A program made the translations under genes and the position numbers. From contig JAOPYY010000034.1 of the NCBI GenBank assembly GCA_025964395.1, forward strand, positions 1 through 44,257: DNA of 44,257 bases. The letters run 5' to 3'. This document shows positions 28,071 through 35,996 of this stretch, in pieces. The notes under the pieces are model-generated. The model made no database searches. It worked only from the letters and a program-made list of their open reading frames with translations, and had not been told where the DNA came from. Every line of letters begins with the position of its first letter. Positions within the stretch are counted from its first letter, which is position 1. The stretch comes from Actinomycetes bacterium (lineage in GTDB: Bacteria > Actinomycetota > Thermoleophilia > Gaiellales > Gaiellaceae).

Positions 28071-28948
28071 GCCGTTGGCTGATAGCCGCAGTTGCTGCGG
28101 CCGTCCTGTTCGCAGGCGCAGCCGTTCTGCTCGCCGTGGTGGCCTTGCTGCAATCGAGGGGCTCCGGCGCCTCGCCCGCGGGGAGCGCCCCCGCCCCGAA
28201 GAGCGCCCCCGCCCCGAAGAGCGCGCCCGCCCCGAAGAGCGCCCCTGCCGCAAAGAACGCCGCCGGCGCCTCGTGCACGCCGAGCGCGCGCCATCCGTAT
28301 CCGGTGCTTCTCGTGCCCGGCACGATCGTCGTGACCACGTGGAACGTCCTCGGCCCTGCGCTCGTGAAGCGCGGCTACTGCGTCTACCGATTCGAGTACG
28401 GCAACGACGGCACCGCCGAGATCGGAGGATCGGCGCGGAGGCTCGCGAGCTTCATCGACGCCGTCCTGGCTCGCACGCATGCACACAAGGTCTCGATCGT
28501 CGGCCACTCCCAGGGCGGGATGTTGCCGCGCTACTACATCAAGTTCCTCGGCGGAGCCCACAAGGTCGACGACTTGATCGGCCTCTCGCCGTCGAATCAC
28601 GGGACGATGAATCCCGCGATCGCGGCCACGGGCACGGCCTGCGCGGCGTGCCTCGAGCAGCTCTGGGGATCTGCGTTCCTCACGAAGCTGAACCGCGGCG
28701 ACGAGACTCCGGGGCCGGTGGACTACACCGTGGTGCAGTCACTCGACGACGCGGTGCTCGTTCCATACACCTCCGCCTTCCTCACCGGCCCGTCCAATCG
28801 CGTGACGAACGTCACAATCCAGACCGACTGCCCGGCCGACTACGCATCCCATCTGTCGATCCCGTCCGATTCGGTCGCCCTGCAGTGGGTCGAGAACGCG
28901 CTGGCCCGCAAAGGTCCTGCGAATCCGAGCTTCACGCCCGTCTGCTGA
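28055..28948 (+). CDS. Membrane-anchored/secreted lipase (class 2-like alpha/beta hydrolase); start uncertain (first canonical start is GTG 28136)
   Basis: PVLLVPGTIVVTTWNVL...VSIVGHSQGGMLPRYYIKFLGG; upstream in-frame hydrophobic segment LIAAVAAAVLFAGAAVLLAVVALL. Confidence 0.8.
   Translation: MPRPVSRWLIAAVAAAVLFAGAAVLLAVVALLQSRGSGASPAGSAPAPKSAPAPKSAPAPKSAPAAKNAAGASCTPSARHPYPVLLVPGTIVVTTWNVLGPALVKRGYCVYRFEYGNDGTAEIGGSARRLASFIDAVLARTHAHKVSIVGHSQGGMLPRYYIKFLGGAHKVDDLIGLSPSNHGTMNPAIAATGTACAACLEQLWGSAFLTKLNRGDETPGPVDYTVVQSLDDAVLVPYTSAFLTGPSNRVTNVTIQTDCPADYASHLSIPSDSVALQWVENALARKGPANPSFTPVC
28190..28255 (+). repeat. About four tandem 18-bp units encoding (S/K)APAPK
   Basis: GCCCCGAAGAGCGCCCCC-type unit reiterated; SAPAPKSAPAPKSAPAPKSAPAAKN. 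Confidence 0.8.
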
Positions 28949-29055
28949 GTCGCATGCGGCTTGGCGCCGCCTTGTGAACCTACACCAGATGATGTAGTCG
29001 ATCTTCTCGTTGTTTCGGGATAGCCTGTATAGGAACTCACCCCTAGCGTGAAGAC

Positions 29056-30303
29056 ATGAGCAGATACGCACGAAACTCAGCGGCCGTGTGCGCAGCAGTT
29101 CTCGCACTGACGGCCCTCGTGGCAGGCGTCGCACGCGCCGCCTCGCCGACCCGGACAACAGCCGTTTCGACGGCACCGGGACTGGCCCTACCGTGGTCTT
29201 GGCTGACACTCGGGAGATCCACGCTCCCGGGCTGGACATTGCCGGGCTGGACGTTGCCGGGCTCGACGTTGCCGGGCTCGACGTTGCCCGGCTCGACGTT
29301 GCCCGTCTCGACGTTGCCCGGGTCCACGCTGCCGGGATCGACGCTGCCCGGCTCGCCAACGCCCGCCCCTCCGTCCGGAGGAACCTCCGGCTCGGCCTCG
29401 ACCGCCGTGGCCGGAACGGTCGCCAACGACAGCTACACGAACGCAGCCGGCACACGGCAGTACCAGGTCTACGTGCCGTCTACCTACAAGGTTGGAACGG
29501 CGGTGCCGCTGATCGTCGCTCTGCACGGTTGCACTGAGTCGTCCGACGTCTTCCGACAGCTCTCGGCGCTCGACACGATCGCGGAGTCGAAGGGCTTCAT
29601 CGTCGTCTATCCCGGACAGACGTCGAGCGCAAATCAACAGAACTGCTGGAACTGGTTCAAGTCAGGCGACATGGCGCGCGGCTCCGGCGAGGCCTCGATC
29701 ATCGCCGGCATCACGCAGCAGATCCAGCAGCAGTACTCGATCGACAAGAAGCGCACGTACGTCCTCGGCTTCTCCGCCGGAGGGGCGATGGCGAACGTCA
29801 TGGGTGCGAGCTACCCGGACCTCTACGCCGCAGTCGGCAGCGGCTCGGGCTGCGAGTACAACGGCCTCCCGTGCGTCGGCTCTCCGGGGCCTGACCCCGT
29901 GACCGCGGGCCAACAGGCGTACCAGGCGATGGGCGCCCAGGCGCGGCCGATGCCGGTCATCGTCTTCCAGGGGGACGCGGACACAACCGTCGTCCCGGCG
30001 AACGGCGATCGCATCGTACGCGAGTGGCAGGTGACAGACGACCTGGCCGACGACAGCTCGAACAACGGCTCGATCCCCGTCGCGGCGACCTCGACGGCCA
30101 ACAAGCAGGTGTCCGGTGGACGCTCGTACACCGTCACCTCCTACGGCAACGGCCACGGGGGCGAGTTGATCCAGTACTGGGTCATCCACGGAATGAATCA
30201 CGCGTGGTCGGGCGGATGCAGTTGCGAGTCCTACGCCGACCCCACTGGTCCGAACGAGAGCCAGGCCATGGTCGACTTCTTCCTGCAGCACACGCTGCCC
30301 TAG
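29056..30303 (+). CDS. Extracellular PHB depolymerase / LpqC-type esterase with STLPG repeat linker
   Basis: Signal peptide; VPLIVALHGCTESSDVFRQLSALDTIAESKGFIVVYPGQ...NCWNWF...RTYVLGFSAGGAMANVMGASYPDLYAAVGSGSG...VIHGMNHAWSGG. Confidence 0.9.
   Translation: MSRYARNSAAVCAAVLALTALVAGVARAASPTRTTAVSTAPGLALPWSWLTLGRSTLPGWTLPGWTLPGSTLPGSTLPGSTLPVSTLPGSTLPGSTLPGSPTPAPPSGGTSGSASTAVAGTVANDSYTNAAGTRQYQVYVPSTYKVGTAVPLIVALHGCTESSDVFRQLSALDTIAESKGFIVVYPGQTSSANQQNCWNWFKSGDMARGSGEASIIAGITQQIQQQYSIDKKRTYVLGFSAGGAMANVMGASYPDLYAAVGSGSGCEYNGLPCVGSPGPDPVTAGQQAYQAMGAQARPMPVIVFQGDADTTVVPANGDRIVREWQVTDDLADDSSNNGSIPVAATSTANKQVSGGRSYTVTSYGNGHGGELIQYWVIHGMNHAWSGGCSCESYADPTGPNESQAMVDFFLQHTLP
29229..29363 (+). repeat. 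Nine tandem 15-bp units (GGGCTCGACGTTGCC-like) encoding (S/W)TLPG
   Basis: Directly visible: gggctggacattgcc gggctggacgttgcc gggctcgacgttgcc (x2) cggctcgacgttgcc cgtctcgacgttgcc cgggtccacgctgcc gggatcgacgctgcc cggctcgccaacgcc. Confidence 0.95.
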
Positions 30304-30325
30304 CTAGAGAGGCTTGCGAACATCA

Positions 30326-30362
30326 GGCGGCGCCCGCGACCCGCGGGCGCCGCCGCGATTTT
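30326..30362. terminator. Intrinsic-type terminator hairpin between convergent genes
   Basis: 13-bp perfect stem GGCGGCGCCCGCG-ACC-CGCGGGCGCCGCC followed by GCGATTTT. Confidence 0.85.
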
Positions 30363-31249
30363 CAAGCGGCGGCCTCGAGCAACTCGCCCCGGTGAGCGAT
30401 CAGCACGTCGCGAAGCGGGCGCGGCGCCCTCCCGGTGAGCTGTTCGACGTCGGACTCGACCACGTCGTAGTACCCCTCGCGAATCGCTTTGCCGAACTCC
30501 ACGATCTCACGGGCGATCGGCTTCGGGAACCCCGACTTCGTCAGGCCCCAGCCGAGGATCCTGTCGGTCACGTTGTGCACCTTGACCGCACGGCCGCTGA
30601 CCTCCGAGAGCAGCGCCGCCAGGTCTTGCTGCGAGAGCCGATCCGGTCCGGTGATGTCGTAGGTCTTGCCCTCGTGCCCACCGTCCGTCAGCACCGCCGC
30701 CGCGGCCGCGGCACAGTCGCGACGCGAGACCGGGGCCACAAGACCATTCCCTGCGTTCGTGTACATCTTTCCGTGGGCAACCGCGAGCGACCCGGGCGGC
30801 ACCTGTACCTCCGAGTAGCTCCCGTTGCGCAAGATCGTCCACGCGGGCCCACTCGACCGCAGCAATTCCTCGGTCGCCCGGCTCTCGTCGGACACGACCC
30901 GCTGCGGGTTCCCCTCGGCCGGGTTGGAGATCGACGTATAGACGACGTGCTGCGCGCCGGCCGCCGCCGCAGCTTCGATCGCTGCGCGATGCTGGTCGAT
31001 GCGCCGCCCGAGGTTGTTCAGGCCGCTGCTGATCACGAGCACCCGCTGAGCGCCCTCGAACGCTTCGACCAGCGACGCGGGCTCATCGAAGTCGCCGCTG
31101 CGAACGGCGAGGCCACGGTCGCCAAGATCGCGCAGGCTCTCCGGTCGACGGCTGACGAGCACCACCTCTGCCGGCGAGACGCGCTCGAGCAATTCCTGCA
31201 CGACAAGGCGGCCGAGCTGCCCGGATGCTCCAGTGACGACGATGCCCAC
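30362..31249 (-). CDS. NAD(P)H-binding SDR-like oxidoreductase (NmrA/QOR2-like)
   Basis: MGIVVTGASGQLGRLVVQELLERV...VYTSISNP...ATEELLRSSGPAWTILRNGSYSE. Confidence 0.88.
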   Translation of the reverse strand: MGIVVTGASGQLGRLVVQELLERVSPAEVVLVSRRPESLRDLGDRGLAVRSGDFDEPASLVEAFEGAQRVLVISSGLNNLGRRIDQHRAAIEAAAAAGAQHVVYTSISNPAEGNPQRVVSDESRATEELLRSSGPAWTILRNGSYSEVQVPPGSLAVAHGKMYTNAGNGLVAPVSRRDCAAAAAAVLTDGGHEGKTYDITGPDRLSQQDLAALLSEVSGRAVKVHNVTDRILGWGLTKSGFPKPIAREIVEFGKAIREGYYDVVESDVEQLTGRAPRPLRDVLIAHRGELLEAAA

Positions 31250-31500
31250 GGCGATCTCCGTTCTCCTTGTTTACGGGGGTGCAGCCCAACGCTACGGCGG
31301 TCCCGCCGTGACGTGCCACTGACCTTCGTGACGGGAGAAGCTGCCCGACGGAGCCGTGCTTGGTGCTTCGAGCGGCGTATGCCTCGTCGTCTCGGGTGGT
31401 AAGCGAAAGAGCATCTCAACAGCTGATGACGTAGACGACCGTCACGGCAAGCATCTACGGCGTAGAAGTTCCGCACGATCGGATCGGAGGTCGAGACTCA

Positions 31501-31778
31501 TGACCATGAACATGACAGGCATGCACGACGCGCAGCAGCAGTACCTGGATTACCTCGACATGATGAAGAACGCCCAGGAGGCCTTCGCCGACGCGGTCCA
31601 GTCTTGGGGCGGAGCCTTCGACGGCGGAGTCGGCCAGCCTGGGTCGAGCTGGTTCCTCGAGCCGGTTCCGCCGAGAGAGCTCGTGGAGACGACGTTCGGC
31701 CTTTTCGAGCGCCTGCTCGACGCGCAGAAGCAGTTGGCCATTGCATTCGTCGACGCGGCAGGGGCCGACGCGGCGTAG
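31501..31778 (+). CDS. Phasin-like small protein
   Basis: AQQQYLDYLDMMKNAQEAFADAVQSW...PRELVETTFGLFERLLDAQKQLAIAFVDAAG; amphipathic helical pattern; GATCGGAGG SD. Confidence 0.6.
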
Positions 31779-31809
31779 GCCAACAGCCCGCCGGCGACGC
31801 AATCCTCTG

Positions 31810-31959
31810 ATGAACCCCGCATACGTCATGGCGTTCCTCCTGGCCAGCGTCGTCCTTTGGTCTCTCTACGAGCACGAGGGCGTGTGTCCGCGCTGCTTGG
31901 GTCGCGGCCGGCACCGGGCGGACTGCCCGCGCGGTGGGGACGACCACACGCACGGGTGA
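31810..31959 (+). CDS. 49-aa single-TM protein with CPRCLGRGRHRADC knuckle
   Basis: MNPAYVMAFLLASVVLWSLYEHEGVCPRCLGRGRHRADCPRGGDDHTHG. Confidence 0.5.
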   Translation: MNPAYVMAFLLASVVLWSLYEHEGVCPRCLGRGRHRADCPRGGDDHTHG

Positions 31960-32013
31960 GACTCGCCCGGCGCCGGCCGCCGCAGACGATCCGACCGGGG
32001 CTGAGCGCCTGAC

Positions 32014-32046
32014 GAGGTGCACCACCGGGTACGGATGAGGTGCACC
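32014..32046. promoter_or_regulatory. Two direct copies of GAGGTGCACC (palindrome GGTGCACC), 23 bp apart, upstream of malic enzyme
   Basis: GAGGTGCACC at 32014-32023 and 32037-32046. Confidence 0.5.
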
Positions 32047-32162
32047 GGCCAGGTAAGACAGTCCCGTCGACCACCTCGGCGCCCGCCCGTCGGAGCGACC
32101 ATCTCCATGCGACCGCTCCCACGGTCGCCCGGTAGTCACTCCACACGGAAGGAGGCGGAAGC

Positions 32163-33677
32163 GTGGACAGCATCCGTCCCGATACGAACGTCATCGCACC
32201 CTTCGGCGTCAGCCTTGCGCCGCCGGTCATCGTCGCCCCTCAGCCGTCGCCGGCCTACAGCATCACGTTGCGGATGCGCGTCCCGCGGCAGCCCGGATCT
32301 TTTGCACGGGTGGCCCGCGTGATCATGGACGGCGGTGCGATCTTGGGCGCGGTCGACCTCGTGCGCATCGAGAATGGCGAGGTCACCCGCGACATCACCT
32401 TCCAGTGCTCAGACGCCGCACACGGGGAGGCTGTGAGCGGCAAGGTGCGGGCGCTCGAGGGGGTGGAGGTCGACAACGTCTCGGACCGGACGTTCCTCTT
32501 GCACGCCGGCGGCAAGATCGAGATCCAGGGGCGGACGCGAGTCAAGACACGCGACGAACTTTCGATGGTCTACACCCCCGGGGTCGCTCGTGTCTGCACG
32601 GCGATCCACGAGGACCCGGCGAAGGCGTGGGCCCTGACGATCAAGGCCAACACGGTCGCGATCGTCAGCGACGGCAGCGCCGTGCTCGGCCTCGGCAATA
32701 TCGGCCCGGCTGCGGCAATGCCCGTCATGGAGGGCAAGGCGCTGCTCTTCAAGGAGTTCGCCGGTGTCGACGCGTTCCCGCTCTGCGTCGATTCGCAGGA
32801 CGTCGACGAGATCGTCCGATTCGTCCGGATGCTCGCGCCTACGGTCGGAGGCGTGAACCTCGAGGACATCTCCGCGCCCCGGTGCTTCGAGATCGAGCAG
32901 CGGCTGCGCGACGAGCTCGACATTCCCGTCTTCCACGACGACCAGCACGGGACTGCGATCGCCGTGCTCGCCGCGCTGGTCAATGCGCTACGTGTCGTGG
33001 GGAAGAGTGTCGAGGACGTGCGCGTCGTCATCGTCGGCGCCGGCGCTGCCGGGGTCGCCACCGCGGAAATCCTCCTCGCCGAGGGTATCGGCGAGCTGAT
33101 CGTCGCCGACGTCGACGGTGTGCTCTACGCCGGCCGGCCGGGCCTCGACCCGGTGCGCGCGAGGATCGCCGAACGCACGAACCCAGAGGGCAGGCGGGGA
33201 CGCGCCGACGACGTCATTCCGGGCGCCGACGTCGTCATCGGGCTGTCCGGGCCGCGCGCGATCTCCGCCGCGGCAGTACGCAGGATGGCACCGGACGCGA
33301 TCGTCTTCGCAATGGCGAATCCGGCCCCGGAGGTCTTGCCCGAGGAAGTCGCGCTCGACGTGGCGATCATGGCGACCGGCCGCTCGGACTACCCGAATCA
33401 GATCAACAACGTGCTGGCGTTCCCCGGCGTTTTCCGCGGCGCCCTCGCAGCGCGGGCGAGCACGATCAACGAGCAGATGAAACTCGCCGCTGCCGAGGCG
33501 ATTGCCGCCGTCGTCGGCGACCACGAGCTGCGCCCCGACTACATCGTCCCGAGCGTCTTCAACTCTGAGGTCGTAGACGCCGTCGCCCGAGCCGTCGCCG
33601 ACGCCGCCACGATGACCGGCGTTGCGCGCCGCGAGCTCCACGCCCACCAGGAGTGGGCCGAGCGAACAGCCGCGTAG
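32163..33677 (+). CDS. NAD(P)-dependent malic enzyme with N-terminal ACT-like domain
   Basis: LRMRVPRQPGSFARVARVIMDGGAILGAVDLVRI (ACT-like) then SMVYTPGVARVC, AGVDAFPLCVDSQDVDEIV, FHDDQHGTAIAVLAAL; SD GGAAGGAGG. Confidence 0.95.
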   Translation: MDSIRPDTNVIAPFGVSLAPPVIVAPQPSPAYSITLRMRVPRQPGSFARVARVIMDGGAILGAVDLVRIENGEVTRDITFQCSDAAHGEAVSGKVRALEGVEVDNVSDRTFLLHAGGKIEIQGRTRVKTRDELSMVYTPGVARVCTAIHEDPAKAWALTIKANTVAIVSDGSAVLGLGNIGPAAAMPVMEGKALLFKEFAGVDAFPLCVDSQDVDEIVRFVRMLAPTVGGVNLEDISAPRCFEIEQRLRDELDIPVFHDDQHGTAIAVLAALVNALRVVGKSVEDVRVVIVGAGAAGVATAEILLAEGIGELIVADVDGVLYAGRPGLDPVRARIAERTNPEGRRGRADDVIPGADVVIGLSGPRAISAAAVRRMAPDAIVFAMANPAPEVLPEEVALDVAIMATGRSDYPNQINNVLAFPGVFRGALAARASTINEQMKLAAAEAIAAVVGDHELRPDYIVPSVFNSEVVDAVARAVADAATMTGVARRELHAHQEWAERTAA

Positions 33678-33679
33678 AC

Positions 33680-33741
33680 GGTTGATGCCACGCGGCGTGG
33701 GTCTGGGCCGTTCCCAGGCGGGCGTAAGCGTGGCATCAACC
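33680..33741. repeat. 14-bp perfect inverted repeat with nested inner hairpin
   Basis: GGTTGATGCCACGC (33680-33693) / GCGTGGCATCAACC (33728-33741), inner GTCTGGG-CCGTT-CCCAGGC. Confidence 0.9.
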
Positions 33742-33831
33742 ATCTTCTATGGACGTGTGGACGGGATTGGTGGGGCAAGAGTTCCGGCTAGCGCGTAGTC
33801 CGAAACTCCGGCCGGTCGGGACGCGAGATAG

Positions 33832-34083
33832 GTGCTGACCGTGACGACGGCGAGGCGGGCGACCGCGATCCTGGACCTTGTGATTGCGAACCCTCTGATT
33901 GCGTGCTCCGTCTGCCTGCGCGTGCTGCGTGGGGAGGACTGGGTCGAAGCCGAACACGCGATCAGGGACCTTCGCTCCTTCGCGTTTCCGGCGCCACCGC
34001 GGCTTGAATCCGCGCTCTGCGACCACTGCACGGAATCGATCCGCAGTCGGCGAAGAGAGCCGAAGGAGACGCTCGCCGCGTGA
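33832..34083 (+). CDS. 83-aa CxxC...CxxC zinc-ribbon-like protein, first gene of MoxR/VWA cluster
   Basis: IACSVCLRVLRGEDW...ESALCDHCTESI; stop overlaps the moxR start (GTGA). Confidence 0.6.
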   Translation: MLTVTTARRATAILDLVIANPLIACSVCLRVLRGEDWVEAEHAIRDLRSFAFPAPPRLESALCDHCTESIRSRRREPKETLAA

Positions 34084-35165
34084 GCGACGACGTCGAGCGG
34101 CGCATTGTGGGAGCACCGAGCGATCCGGCCGCTTACCTGGGCCGGGCCGGGCGCTCCGCGAGGGGACCGCGCCTTCATTCAGTGCCGGCGGCCGAGCCAA
34201 AGGGGCGCGGATTCGATCGCGCCGTCGAGATCGCACAGCGCCTGACGGCGAACCTCGAGTCGGTTGTTCGCGGCAAGTCGGACCAGATCCGCCTCGTTGT
34301 GACCGCGCTGGCGTGCGAGGGCCACGTCCTGTTCGAAGACGTGCCGGGCACCGCCAAGACGATGCTCGCACGTACGATCGCCGGCTCGATCGAGGGCGCC
34401 GAGTGCTCGCGGATCCAGTGCAGCTCCGATCTGCAACCGATGGACGTGACAGGCATGTCGGTCTTCAACCAGGCCACCCGCGAGCTCGACTTTCGGCCCG
34501 GCCCGGTCTTCGCTCACGTCGTCCTCGTCGACGAGATCAATCGCGCCACCCCGAAGGCGCAGTCGGCTCTCTTCGAGGCGATGGCCGAACGGCAGGTGAC
34601 CGCAGACGGCAGGACGCGACAGTTGCCGCACCCGTTCTTCGTCCTGGCGACGGAGAATCCCATCGAGTACGAGGGCACCTTCCCATTGCCAGAGGCGCAG
34701 CTCGATCGCTTCTTCCTCCGCACGGCGCTCGGCTACCCCGGGCCGGAGGACGAGCTGCAGATCATTCGCGACCAGCGCAACGGGCACCCGCTCGACAACT
34801 TGCGTCCGTCGGTGACGATCGAGGAGGTGTGCGAGCTGCAGCGTGCAGTCGCGGACGTCTATATCGACCGTCTCCTGTTGAAGTGGATCGTCGATCTCGT
34901 CGGAGCGACGCGCGATCTCGAAATCGTCGAGCTCGGTGCTTCGGTGCGCGGCTCGCTCGCGCTCGAGCGCGCCGTGCGTGCGTTCGCGCTCCTGGACGGA
35001 CGCAGGCACGTCGAGCCGGAGGACATCGAGACGCTGTTCCTCTCCGTGCTCGGGCACCGCATCATCTTCACGAACGCCTTCGTCGCGGCGACGCGCTCGC
35101 AGCCCCGGGAAGAGTCCTTCGAGCAGTTCCGCGAGCTCTGCGTCTCACGCGCAGGACGTCCCTAG
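34080..35165 (+). CDS. MoxR-family AAA+ ATPase
   Basis: GHVLFEDVPGTAKTMLARTIA, VVLVDEINRATPKAQSALFEAMAERQVT, FFVLATENPIEYEGTFPLPEAQLDRF. Confidence 0.95.
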   Translation: MSDDVERRIVGAPSDPAAYLGRAGRSARGPRLHSVPAAEPKGRGFDRAVEIAQRLTANLESVVRGKSDQIRLVVTALACEGHVLFEDVPGTAKTMLARTIAGSIEGAECSRIQCSSDLQPMDVTGMSVFNQATRELDFRPGPVFAHVVLVDEINRATPKAQSALFEAMAERQVTADGRTRQLPHPFFVLATENPIEYEGTFPLPEAQLDRFFLRTALGYPGPEDELQIIRDQRNGHPLDNLRPSVTIEEVCELQRAVADVYIDRLLLKWIVDLVGATRDLEIVELGASVRGSLALERAVRAFALLDGRRHVEPEDIETLFLSVLGHRIIFTNAFVAATRSQPREESFEQFRELCVSRAGRP

Positions 35166-35183
35166 GAGGGCGTCCCGGAACCC

Positions 35184-35996
35184 GTGACGGCAGAGCCCGC
35201 TGTTCCGCTCGTCCCTCGACGGCGAGTCAACGCTTCTGCCCACGGCGCGCTTCGCTCGGCACGCCGGGGCCGCGGCGGCGACCTCGTCGGCACGCGGCCG
35301 TACCAGGACGGCGACGATGTACGGCGGATCGACCATCGCGCATCGGCACGGCTCTCCTCGGCCTCGGGGCGCAACGAGCTCATTGTTCGCGAGCACTTCG
35401 CCGAGAACGCCACGCGGGTCCTGGTCGTCCGCGACCGCCGCCCGTCGATGGCGCTCTTTCCGGACTGGTCGCCCTGGCTCAGCAAGCCGGACGCGTGTGG
35501 CGCGACGGGACGCTTGCTCGCCGCGAGCGCACGACGCGCGCGCTACGCCTTCCGTGAGGAGGACAACCACCTCGCACACGCGCTCGAGGCCCTCGCGATC
35601 GGGAGGCTCGGCAGGGGCAGCTTCGTCTTCTTGGTCTCCGACTTCCTAGTCCTGCCGCCGGAGGACGTCTGGCGGGAGGCGGTCGAGCGGGGCTGGGACA
35701 TCGTCCCGGTCGTGCTGCAGGACCCCGTGTGGGAACAGAGCTTCCCCGAGGCGGCCGGTCTCGTGCTGCCGATCTGGGACCCGGACGCTCGGCGGCTGCG
35801 CCCGACGCTTCTGACGCGGCGTGAGTGCGCTGCGCGGCGCAAGGAAAACGAGGAACGCTTCGTTGCGATCTCCGAGCAGTTCGACCGGATCGGCCTCGAC
35901 CCGATCCAGCTCGCGCACCACGACGACGCGTCGGTCTGGCGGGGCTTCCACGAGTGGTCGGAGGCGCGGAGCGTCGGCGTCCGAGGGCGCCTTTGA
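35184..35996 (+). CDS. DUF58-family protein
   Basis: GDLVGTRPYQDGDDVRRIDHRASARLSS...LIVREHFAENATRVLVVRDRRPSM; downstream of moxR. Confidence 0.85.
   Translation: MTAEPAVPLVPRRRVNASAHGALRSARRGRGGDLVGTRPYQDGDDVRRIDHRASARLSSASGRNELIVREHFAENATRVLVVRDRRPSMALFPDWSPWLSKPDACGATGRLLAASARRARYAFREEDNHLAHALEALAIGRLGRGSFVFLVSDFLVLPPEDVWREAVERGWDIVPVVLQDPVWEQSFPEAAGLVLPIWDPDARRLRPTLLTRRECAARRKENEERFVAISEQFDRIGLDPIQLAHHDDASVWRGFHEWSEARSVGVRGRL

Noticed and set aside
29229-29363. Possible CRISPR-like array (regular short repeats)
   Set aside because: Units are contiguous 15-bp coding repeats without spacers
29088-29537. LDVAG-type pentapeptide-repeat-like reading in the +1 frame, and GNVEP repeats in the reverse frame
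   Set aside because: Produced by reading the 15-bp STLPG repeat in other frames; the esterase frame has the conserved catalytic domain
34320-34370. MoxR Walker A reads GTAKT instead of GxGKT
   Set aside because: Ala-Lys-Thr variants (PGLAKT, PGVAKT) are common in MoxR proteins as I recall them, so probably not functionally odd
33899-35557. 552-aa plus ORF overlapping MoxR and DUF58
   Set aside because: Arg/Ala/Gly-rich alternate frame; the true frames show MoxR and DUF58 motifs
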